DNA of 64,000 nucleotides, taken from the NCBI GenBank assembly GCA_949752745.1, contig OX457029.1, positions 15,343,891 to 15,407,890 of the forward strand, written 5' to 3'. The first letter of the stretch is position 1. Each line of letters opens with the position of its first letter. Shown piece after piece: positions 42,900 to 53,278 of this stretch. A program made the translations under genes and the position numbers. This DNA comes from Protula sp. h YS-2021. Its lineage: Eukaryota > Annelida > Polychaeta > Sabellida > Serpulidae. The notes under the pieces are model-generated. The model was not told the origin of the DNA. It saw only the letters and a list, made by a program, of their open reading frames with translations, and did not search any database.

Positions 42900-45800
42900 A
42901 TGTCCCGGGCGGCTAATATTGTGGGACTAACGGTATTTAGAATATTAAGGAAGGCTACAGTTAAATTCAAACACTATACACAATTTCAATTCAACCTTTT
43001 AATGCGACTAGTACATATTCCACCAAAAATACCGATATGCTTATCGAATATTTATTTTATACACCCTCGGAAAAGGCAGCAGTTTGATTAGAGGTGGACT
43101 TAGGCATGTACCAAATACGTAAGGGACATCTGCAGATATGACACATTTCATCTTCGCACTTCTTTAGCCCAGTTAACACATACTGCTACCGTATATGTGT
43201 CTTAAAATACGCTGTACTGCGTGTTTTCTTATGTTCCTCTGTCATGCTAAGTTCGCATGTCGGAGCAGCGAAAATACACGAGACATACAAATGACATTAA
43301 TTATCTGTTTCTATTAGGAACTAAACTGCATATCTTCACAATTTGTTTAAGTTGACAAGCCTCATAATTGATGAAAAATACCTTCAAAAGTCTTCGAAAT
43401 TTTGCTAAAATTTGACAGCTCTTTGTTTACATGGGCGATAAATAGTGTTTACATTGAAATCACAACAAATACTACAAAATACTTTTATTTATTCTACATA
43501 TTAACGTAATGTTTAAAATATCATCTGAAAACAGAGAGAGTTTATTTTTTTACCTGACTGTATATGTTTTACAAAATCTTCCTTTCAACCATTGTTTATC
43601 CCAATTGACCTCTCAAGGCCACCGGATGTTTACATTGCAGTTGCAACTACGAATTCACTTATTCCCACACAAAATAGAAATGGCTGTACGTATAACGGGA
43701 CTTCTTATTCTATACGTACAGTCAATTTGAAGTTAATGAATTTAACTTTATTTTCAAAAACTAGTATATAATTAATAACAGAATAGACCTGCTCTTATTT
43801 ATGAACAATAATTGGATGCCCTATGGTTTATCTACGGCCGAGAAATTATAAAAAAAAAATCTTAACAAAATTGTTCTTTCCAAAACAACTAAAAAATTTA
43901 CTGTTTAATAGACCAATTTTTATTCATAAACAATAAGATAACTGGGTCAACAGTAGAGAGTCAAAAGTTGAAATCGCGACAATAAGTTGAAGACATTGTT
44001 AAGTTTTAAAAAAATTGTTAATAACAAGTTCATATGTCTTTTATAAAATACGTGTCAAACGTTTTTTGTTTTATTGTCAGATTAATGACAGTATTTCCTG
44101 AGACGACTTATTCATTACTGCAAAAAAATGGAAACCAATTCGCAGGAATTGGAATTATCATTTTTCGGCGGCCGAGAAAACCTATACCCAGTGCACAACT
44201 GCAACCTATGTTCATTTCTTTTGAATGGAATCTCTCTAGTAGTTCTTGAGATCTGTCGTGGAAAGGATACTCTGTCCCAGATGTTGACGGACAGGGTCGG
44301 ACCCGAATTCAATAGTCCCCCATTCCGCGTTAGACGGTGGCGGGTGACTAACAAAATACCTTTAACACAACATAAGGGATGATCCCTGACACATCTGGAC
44401 TCAATTTTCCTTAAAATGCAAAATACTTTGAAAGTTTAACAGCTAAGGCAGAAACGTGTTTAACTTCGAGGCTGCGACTTGAAACAGTTACCGGTCACAT
44501 TCAACACATTTCCACGGATCATTTTTGCTGGGCAAGTTTATCAAGATTAACGCAACTGTTGAAACCAATTGTTGCAATGATCGCACTGCACCCACTTATG
44601 TCCGCTAAAACAAAGTTTTGCCTCGCAAATATTCGATCCATCACGTTTGCTATTGACGATCAGGCGATGTTCGCGTAACTAAAGTGTTGGCCTGCACCGA
44701 TCTCACAACAGCGGGATGTGATCCTTTGATAAGGGCGGTTGCGTTCTGAAAAAAATCCTGAAACCTAGATATTGACTTATCCTGTTTCACAAGACAAATG
44801 TCTCATGTTTAGAATGCTTCATAAACTGGACATTTGAGCCACAAAGGAAATCACATGACTATATGCACTGCGTATATGAACGCCTCCAGTGAGAAATCCA
44901 CATTTCTGTATTATAAACACGGACATGACTCAGCCGAGTTACCAAACAAGGAAAAGAGAAAAATCTGAAACGAATACTGTTAGGCCAAAAAATAAAGAAC
45001 TTTGTTTCTGACCGTAACTTTTTCATAATTCTAATACACAAAAACAAGTTTTCCCGCGTGAAACCTAAAAAAAAGCAAAAAAAACACACACACACACACA
45101 AGGACATCCAGGAACATGGAGAGCATCCCACGAACGTTCACGCGTACTATTGAAAAGATTCAATAGAAAAACCACATCAAGAAAAAAAGAAGTAGATTGG
45201 GTTAAAAACCACTTCAAGAACTGTGCAAAATCCGTTTAATTCGAATTTGGAAGCTACTCGAAAAGGGATGTTGGAGAGGTTGGGTTTTGACGATTAACGT
45301 ATTTACCGACATTTACACAATTTTACAAAATTTCTAAAATTCCACCATTTCCGCGATTTTTTTGTCATTTACGAAAAAAAGCAATCAAGGCGAGGAAGCA
45401 CCTAAGAAACTTTCGATTAAAATTTTATAACTATTTGAAAAAGACTGAGAGAAATGAATGGTTTGACAATTCAGTTATTTACTTCCATAGATTCCAGTTC
45501 TGCCAAACTGCAAAGTTTCGCCATTTCGGCAGTTTTTGGCGGACAGCGAAAAAAATAATAGCTAGTAGGCAAATCAGTGGGGAACATCCGCGCGTAATAT
45601 CTAGTGGGAAATAAAGCGGCGCAGGACTACAAAGTGAAAGTGTTCGATCACGCATGTCTGCATCTATATTTTGGACATGCTCTGTTCTTTGACAATTCGC
45701 CCTAATTACCAAGTCGCTTAGTTGAATATTTTGAATTCGTCCTCACTTGTTGATCCAGCCTCCATCCCCACCATTAGCCAGGCGTAACATTTAGGTTCAT

Positions 45801-46530
45801 CGAATATACTGGTTTATTTTGAGCCATTTACTTTAAACAACCTTCGATTTAAAACTGACATGTAATATTTGTTTTCACTTCACACATTTAAAACGCATTT
45901 ACCACTGGAATTCTTTAAATAAATTTTTCTTACTGTCATAGCTTGATCCACTGATTTATGCGTTGTCGATTACGCAGCGAATCGAGCACACAAATGGTGT
46001 TGTGCTGTACATTCACCGCTAAGATGAACCAATGCTTCAACTTGCAAACAGGCAAGAGAATCCAGTTAAAACTGGAAAAGTCAACCTGGAATGTCAATAT
46101 TTATTTAAAACATTGTGTTATAATTTGCAAGAATCTGCTGCATATATAACTGCTACATATAGGATTATCAATTATCACTTGCACAAGAGCTTTATCATGA
46201 AACTCAGTCTGTGCCGTTATGTGGTTTTCTTTCAACAGCGTGATATGAGGCTGACGGGGGTAGCAGAATAAATCAAAACATACCTTTGGAAACAATCAAT
46301 CGCATTGCTTTTTCTCGATCATCAATGCAAGGAAGGATGGTAGGACATACACTTTAATTCGTCGAGATCCCGCCTCTTTTGCCAGCAGAAAAAGGTACGC
46401 GTGGATAACCTGTAGCATTAAGAGCAAAAAAAACTCGTTTTGATATTTATGTTTTTCCCGCTTGCAAACTTTGTTTGCAAATGAGTATGCTGTGCTAAGA
46501 ATTCTGGCTGTTTATTCCTTCTTTTTTTTC
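42900..46530. other. Upstream of GPAT: no gene recognised
   Basis: Contains direct repeat 2 (43712-43855), a possible 3' end of an interspersed repeat (44230-44345, ending GGTGGCGGGTGAC) and a (CA)n tract at 45080-45102. Many short open frames show no similarity. Confidence 0.4.
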
Positions 46531-46544
46531 CTACTACGCTATTT

Positions 46545-46850
46545 GACGTAGGACGATGAAGTTTCGCACAAAGATAGAGGGTGATGAGTTGTCGTGAAAT
46601 CCGCAAATTTTTTTTACCTTGACCTTCAAAGTCAAGGTCAAATTGAGGTCAAAGTATTTGTTACCTCAAAGTTGTTTCCAGAAAAAGTTTGTAGTAGAAA
46701 GACGACATTTGGCAGAGACATAGAGAGCAATGATTTTTCGTGAAATCCGCAAAATTCTTTAAGCTTGACCTTCAAGGTCAAGGTCAAATTGAAGTCAAAA
46801 TATTTTTTCAAATCCCTACTCATCAAGTAAAATTGCTGGAAATAGCACCC
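46545..46850. repeat. ~146-bp tandem repeat, two copies, GACCTTGACC-rich
   Basis: CGTGAAATCCGCAAA followed by TTGACCTTCAAGGTCAAGGT occurs at about 46594 and 46740. Downstream to 47000 the phrases match the 105-490 repeat ('CGGTTAGAGATAGAGA'). Confidence 0.6.
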
Positions 46851-47177
46851 AAATCCTTGTTTAAACACGTGTACGGTGTCAGTAGGCAGTAACATCGTGG
46901 GCTGAATCTCGACATTTAGGGTCAAGGTCAAGATCATGTATATCGTAATCCGTTAAAGATAAATTGTCCATTATCTCGAAAACGGTTAGAGATAGAGAGA
47001 TTTTGAGCTTATTTTCGACCCTTTGGTACTTTTTAGTCCTGATTACAAACTAATATTCTTTTCACACATAAATATGTTTTCCGTTATCCAATTAACGGAA
47101 TTTTTTGCCCTATCGTTCAACCAGTTTCCAGGCTCGAGGGTGCGGATTTCCTGGCTGCTGTTTGCTGTGGCGCATAA

Positions 47178-48079
47178 GAGTCTATGCCCTTTCCCACCGA
47201 CCCTTTCCCCCGGTGCTTCAACCCCCGGCTCTTCCGCCCTGGCCTCCCCCCCCCCCAAAAATTTTTTGCGTTTAATGCTTTCTCGCACTTTGAGAGCTTC
47301 AGTTTGTCCTGTTTCTGGTGCGTGCGTATGCTCGTTTGTACGTTTGATAACTTCACGGTTGAGGAGGTGGAGCTTCGCTTTACATTGACCAGCTGAATCT
47401 CTACCTCCCCTCCGTTTTTTTACATTCAAACGATATCGCCCCATTCGCTAGCTGTTTTTGCTGAACGTACAAGTATCCTTCGTAAGAGAGTTTATCCTTC
47501 CCTCGTTTTGTCTTAATGAACTCATATTGATTTGATATAGAGTGTCATTTCTTACCTGTTTTTATACAGAACGTGCCTACCTGGTCCGGTTCTTTCTTAA
47601 TTCCTTTCTTAATTTTGTCATTGCAATTAATGAATTATACATTAATCCATCAATGATATTAAATGGATCTCATGATACCGTACCTGCTCAGTGCAATAAT
47701 TGATAAAATGTGCAATCGTGAAGATCTAATGTAATCCTTTACTGGAATCAAATAATTAAAACGCTTTCATCAATTTCATCAATACATCTCTTAAAATTTG
47801 AAACACCATTTTGAACAGTTCAGTCATTCAATAATCTTTCATCAATTTCATCAATACATGACTTAAGCCCTTGAAATACCCCTTTGAACAATTAAATAAT
47901 TCAAATATATTTCATCAGTTTCATGAATAGATCATATTACTCTTTGATAAAACCCTTTGAATATTACACAATAAATAATAAAATAATAGCAAACATTTCT
48001 GGGGGAGGGAAGGGCCGCGGGGAAGTAACCGGGGAAAAGAGCCGGGGGGGAAAGGGCCGGAGGGAAAGGGACTGTTCCC
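47178..48079. mobile_element. Non-autonomous element P1 (C-rich iterated ends)
   Basis: The left end GAGTCTATGCCCTTTCCC and the right end GGGACTGTTCCC enclose inverted CCCTTTCCCWCCG and CCCTTTCCCCCC iterations (47187-47270, 47998-48070). The ends match those at 57008-57873 and 62278-63254. It abuts coding-like sequence of the decayed 47-51 kb transposon on the right. Confidence 0.65.
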
Positions 48080-48768
48080 TCCGCAGACAAGTCTTTTCCC
48101 AAAATCTGCAGATATGACAACTTGTAGCTTTGCTGGCATGTTGTGGAAAGGAAGATCTTTCAGTGTCTCCACAATGCCGTACGGGTTTGCAATGTTAGCC
48201 TCCTGTGTAGTGATGATTATGGCTGATGCCAGCATAGCAACATTTGTTGAAATAGTTGGCTCTACCGGCAAAGTTCGGAGCATCCCTTCAGTAAGAACTG
48301 TTGTCATATAATCGGCAGTTGGTTTAACAACAGGGATGATACTGGTTCGGTTTTCTTTCCTAAGACAATGGTCGCGGGAGACCTTGTTAGAGTGAATTCA
48401 ATTCCTGCTAAGTAACTGAACACTTTTACTAACTCTGCATATGGAATACTCTTGTAGTGGGCTTGCAACTTAGGAAAAACTGGAGTTTTTTGGGTAGCTC
48501 TCAGCTCTTTCTCTCTTAAAGGTTGCATTTCGGCGTCGGTATGAAAAAGATCGCTTCCTGATTTCACTTCTGATTAAACTGAAGTTTTATCCTTTTTGCA
48601 GGTTGTCAAATCTCTGAGTGTTCCAAGCCCTTCATTCCTACAAGCTTGTATTTCAATATGTGTCTCAATGACATCATTTCTGGATCTGAGTCCTGGTTCA
48701 GAGCGAACAACTTCAGTTGGCTGTGACACGAGCAGTTCCATTTGCCGGTTCCGTTTGAAGGCATACAA
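48080..48768 (-). pseudogene. Unrecognised coding remnant, frameshifted
   Basis: Three open stretches follow one another: 48574-48768 (IEIQACRNEGLGTLRDL), 48304-48567 (PYAELVKVFSYLAGIEF) and 48080-48345 (PVVKPTADYMTTVLTEGM then KLQVVISADFGKRL). Shifts near 48570 and 48340 break the frame. No family recognised. It lies directly downstream of the MULE/SWIM remnant on the same strand and may be its tail or a second gene of the same transposon. P1 cuts it at 48079. Confidence 0.45.
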
Positions 48769-48813
48769 AAGTTGAATTCAGCATATTTAGCTGTTTACGG
48801 AACTGAGTGCTAT

Positions 48814-50228
48814 TCATACATGAGCATATGTTAGCAATTTCTCTGCAAATAGTAAATGCTTGGGAGAATTATCTCGCGACGAAACATTTCTAATCACTTT
48901 GATTTGAACGTATGGACAGCTTGATGTTTCTTTGTCATACCTAGATTTTTGACATCGCTTCGGAATCCACGTTGCTTCGAAATCGGTTATTTTTTGTCTC
49001 CTCACATACCTTAAATATGTGACAACATTGCAGAGGCATTTGTGTAAAAAACACACGGTCACACGAGACTTTTCTGGAGTCACAGTTGTTATTTGTTCTT
49101 GAACTTTAAAATGCGAACTTGCACTAATTTCAGCGACGACACACTGCAACTTCTGGCACTTAAGGTACTCCTTCTAACACATGTCAACTGCGTACCCACT
49201 TGCAAACTCCACAACCTTGTTTATAATAGCATGTGAAGCGTGATCGTGTTGACTGTCATACCATTTTGATACATCATTGACGGACCTTTGAATTTCTTGT
49301 TCGAATTTCTTCGACTTGTTGAATTTCAAGATAGCCTTCGCTGTGTCGCACAGCCCCATGTTACCATGTACAAAAGGCTTGATAATTTTCGGCAACATTG
49401 ATTGTTCTTTGGCCAAGACATGGGGCATTATCACGCTGGAATTGTGCCCACATTTCTTTGCAGCTGTCCCAGTTTTTGTTGAAATAATCACGAAACGTTT
49501 CGAGTTTTATAGATTGCAGCTGATCATGCAGTTCCAAATATTTCGCCTCTGACACAAGAGCAAAGCAGAGTTCTTTGATGCTCTCCTTTGTACTTGCAGG
49601 AACATCAAGGGTTTGAATGTGTCTTTTAATTGCACGCGAGACGTGCAAAAGACAGTAGAAAATCCGGCAATCCTGAAACATCTCTCGGATTACAGCAGCT
49701 TCTGTGAAGCCTTTATCGATGAGAAAATCTTTGGTGTTATGAAAACCAGGATTTAGGGCTTGAAATGTTTTTAAAAAAATCATTCAGAGCATCTCTTGTC
49801 TCGCTGGCTAGGAAGGCGTGGGCGACAACCTTACCAACGCCGTCTTTAGCGATCGCAGACACTGAAATAAGCGACATTCTGTTTTTATTTGTTTTGTATG
49901 TAGAATCAACAACCAACACATCGGGGCACTCCTCATACAAGCGTTTCATTGATGCCTCTTGAATGTAAATAATTTCAACAACATCCTTGTCATTCACAGA
50001 CAGAGACACAGTGCTTCCTGGATTTTCTTGCAGAAAAATGTCGAGAGTGTCCAGCAGATCCTCAACCTCCCCATTTCTTCCCAATGAGGCCTTTAGATTG
50101 TTGATATCTTCAGACGTAAGTTCCTTTCCAAACGACCTTCGCAAAACACCGCGCAGAGTAGGAGTTTTTACGTCGAGACGCAGCAGGCCCTCTACGGCAG
50201 TCCTCTCAGTGCCCGTAACACGACGAAC
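48814..50228 (-). pseudogene. MULE-type transposase with SWIM zinc finger (ZSWIM-like), broken
   Basis: VLVVDSTYKTNKNRM holds the first MULE catalytic Asp. After a frameshift in an A/T run near 49770, KDFLIDKGFTEAAVI and FYCLLHVSRAIKRHI follow (second Asp and the CxxH block). A second shift near 49385 moves to WYDSQHDHASHAI. A stop near 49172 separates a decayed SWIM segment, VTVCFLHKCLCNVVTYLR and FEATWIPKRC (48814-49149). The acceptor TTGCATCAG at 50229 is convincing, so this is exon 2 or later. Inactive. Confidence 0.78.
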
Positions 50229-50279
50229 CTGATGCAAATAAAGACAGTGTCTGATCATGATTATGAAAACAGCAACATA

Positions 50280-50910
50280 AAAGAGAGGCGGGGAAATGGA
50301 GGGAGGGGAAAAGATGGTTGAGGGAAGGGAGGGAGGGGTTAGGGTAGGAGGTGAGGTAGGATTGGAGGGAGGGCTAAGGGAGGAAGGTTGGGAGGGATGA
50401 GAGGATGTAGGCGATTACCCCCCTCTCAGATTGACAGATGCATTGACATTAATGTATGTATTACATCTTATCTTGGGGCAAAACATAGCAAAGAGAATAT
50501 ATAAAATATAAGCCCAAACCTAACACTAAACTGATTCGGTCGTAAGCATGCACATTAATTACAAATGTTCAGATCATGTTATTCGTAATTGCACAAGACT
50601 GTACATGATTTCGTATAACCTAAGGGGGTGAGGAGGAGGGGTAAATACCGGGGGAAGATGGTGGCAAAGGCCGGGGGTAATCACCTCGGGGGTGGGGGGG
50701 GGTGGGTAATAGCTCGTTTCAGGGCGAGGACAGGAGGAGAGGAAGGTAGTGGTGAGAGGTTTTGGGGCTGTGAGGTGTGAGAGAGGGAAGGAGGGGGAGA
50801 GAGGGAAGGAGGGATGAGGATCGGAGGAACGAGGAGGGGTCGAAGGATGAGGTGTGAGGGCGGGAGGTAAGGGAGGAAGATGTAAAAGAGGAAGGTTTGG
50901 AGGGAGGTGA
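50280..50910. repeat. Purine-rich low-complexity sequence
   Basis: GGGAGG/GGAGGA-rich tracts at 50283-50405 and 50630-50905 between the two MULE exons. GGCGATTACCCCCC at 50411 and the inverse GGGGGTAATCACC at 50681 suggest a small inverted-repeat element. No gene. Confidence 0.6.
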
Positions 50911-50969
50911 GGTGCTATTTTATAAAGTTCGACACTCCTGGGAAAAAAACAGTGGAACCGCAACTTCAC

Positions 50970-51128
50970 TTGAGATCACGGAACAGAGAACATGCTTCTG
51001 GATAGGTGTTGTAGATATCTTTTGAGACCGCATAGTTGTGATCTTCCTTCAGTGACACAACAACAAGCTTCCCAAGCTGCCGATTGACGGACGCGACAAT
51101 TTTTGAAGAGCAGCCAAGTTTATATGTC
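50970..51128 (-). pseudogene. FAR1-like DNA-binding exon of the MULE gene
   Basis: After the acceptor CTGTCATTTAG the frame reads TYKLGCSSKIVASVNRQLGK, LVVVSLKEDHNYAVS and YNTYPEACSLF. This matches the 'GCPAxI ... VxxxxxDHNHxVS' FAR1-type domain that precedes MULE domains in ZSWIM-like proteins. The donor (GTGAAG) and the 50228 acceptor do not keep frame as read, so the splice or the sequence has decayed. Confidence 0.65.
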
Positions 51129-51739
51129 CTAAATGACAGTAATTATTATAACAAAAGCACTAAAAGTATTTTTTACACGAAAAGGAGATATATCTTATAC
51201 TCCAGCACATACTCTCTGAAATTCATTTTTAGATTCTTTCTTCATTCGTTATATTTTTTCCGTATTTTTCACTGTTTGTTTGGAGCGGGTTCATTTTACT
51301 TTTTTCCAGAATTTTGCAACAGATTAGGCCGTTGGAAAGGGAATGAGGTGGTGGAGTTGAGGTATCTCCTACAAGGGAGTTAGAAAATACTCACCAGTAG
51401 CTACTCTGCAAAACCAAAAAAAAAAAGCATCGGAGTAAGTATCAAAAGCTTGCTTCAAATGCAGCGCCATGTTTCTGAAATAAAAATATGTAAAAAAATC
51501 GAAGATAATGCAACAGAAAAAGCAGCAGTGGGAACCAACCGAAAAGCCAAAGCAAGTCAAAATAAACAAATTTGACACCAACTGCGGAGAGTGAGGGTAA
51601 ATGAGATGAGGGTGATGAATAAAGGGAAGCATAGAGAACAGGGACGTTAGACAGGTGGTAGGGTCGTATTTTTTCCTGATCTATCTATCAACTTGAAGGG
51701 TGCGGATGGGGCGGGGGGAGGGGGGGGGCGGTCCGCATA

Positions 51740-52010
51740 TCAGTGGCACAGATTGCCCTGACCTACCACATGTACCACAAGACCAAGTGTGAAGTCAATA
51801 GAACAATCCGTTCAATGCCAGGTAATTCAACTCATCACAACAGTACCACTCAACATAGTGCAACCCAACCCAACACAATTCGATTCAATCAAACAATCTG
51901 CAAGACAATTCAAATCATCACAAAACGTTACAACACACCGCAATGCAACTCAACACAGTGCAACGTTACTCTTCGCACTATAATACAACAAAAGAAGAGC
52001 AGAAAAAGTC
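51740..52010. repeat. CAACA/CAATTC-rich low-complexity tract
   Basis: G-poor sequence made of CAACTCAACA, CAATTCAAAT and similar words (51825-51985). Open frames of 64-155 codons here are composition artefacts. Confidence 0.5.
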
Positions 52011-52104
52011 ATCATATAACTCTCACAGGCAAGAAGCTCTTGATGAATGCTCGTGGGGTTTGTTTGTCGATTTTCCCTGCTCCAGTCTGACCTGCAATAC
52101 TGCA

Positions 52105-52580
52105 AGTTTCAAAAATGGAGCAAAAATACAATTTGCGACGTTTATGATAATGCTTGATACGGTAGACATTTGGACTGTGTGTGTAAAAGCATCCGGACCA
52201 TATTCCTTGCATATGGTGATGGGTAAGGAAACTGTGTCGATTCTAGGAATCAGCGGAATACAGAAAATAAGAGTGAATTTAAAAAAAAAATACGATCAAA
52301 ATCCGGTTTCGCACCTGAATGACATTTTGTGTTACAGTTGGCATTTCGATTGTCTAATAATGTCACTCGCATCATATGGTTGGCACATGGCGATGGCTAA
52401 GGAAAAGTAGTCGTTGCCAGTAATGAGGAAAACTTGGTAAGAAAGGGTCAGTTTCAAAAATGGAGTAAAAATACAATTTGCGACGTCTATGATAATGTTT
52501 GATACGGTAGACATTTGAACTGTGTGGTGAAAGCCACCGGACCATATTGGTAAGGAAAAGTAGTTGTTGCCAGTAATGAG
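52105..52580. repeat. ~343-bp tandem duplication, two diverged copies
   Basis: GTTTCAAAAATGGAGCAAAA and GATACGGTAGACATTTG at 52105-52175 recur at 52450-52520. 'GTAATGAG' and 'GGAAAAGTAGT' follow each copy. Confidence 0.65.
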
Positions 52581-52592
52581 TACGATATTATT

Positions 52593-52884
52593 AGCCAGTT
52601 CGCACTTTCGGGTTTTTCCAGTGGAGGTGTTGTTTTGACTACAATTATTTTAGGTTAAATTATAAAGAAATGATAAGCAAAAAACATCAAAATTCTAATT
52701 TTCTTTCAAACATGTACACTTTTAAGTTTATAAGGCCATCATTCAGTCCCTTTTATAACAAACATATGAATATGTTTCTGGCATAAATGGATTTTTTTTC
52801 TATCATTTCCTTATATCCTTATCCCAACTGAATTCAGCCGAAACGCAAAACCTTTTCGGCAAAAGTCAAAGCGCGAATTGGCTT
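52593..52884. mobile_element. MITE, AAGCCAATTCGCAC family, copy 1
   Basis: The end AGCCAGTTCGCACTTTCGG pairs with the inverted AAAGCGCGAATTGGCTTA; TTA flanks both GCC/GGC ends. The interior is homologous to 54543-54845 in the opposite orientation. Confidence 0.7.
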
Positions 52885-53278
52885 ATTTAATAAACCACTT
52901 CACAGTTCCGATGCCGCAATGCATTGTGGGATATCGGAAGCAAAACAAACCACTTGACAACCGAACGCTATTCAAAAATTTTACCCATTTTACTGGGTTT
53001 CCTCTGCCGTTACGCCATTAACAAGGGTGACCAAGGTGACTGAAGTGATACATAAGCATCCATCTTGTATGTTATGCATAAAAAGTGTGCCGATAATTGA
53101 GATTTATAAGTCTAAAAGATGTTTTGAGAATGAACCTTGAAATTCTAGCGTTTTATTATACGTGAACAAACGGCCATTTTACAGATGCAATCAATAAAAT
53201 CGAAAAGAAAGAAAAGTAGCACTCAAAATGCATTTTCATAAATCTAATAAATTGCGTTTTTTTTATTTTGAAGCGGAA

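Noticed and set aside
41385..43855. An LTR retrotransposon with 145-bp LTRs
   Set aside because: The repeats lack TG...CA ends, there is no primer-binding site or polypurine tract, and the interior has no gag or pol.
47178..48079. Helitron, because one end begins TCTA
   Set aside because: No CTRR terminus or terminal hairpin, and related elements have inverted arms with an 8-bp target duplication.
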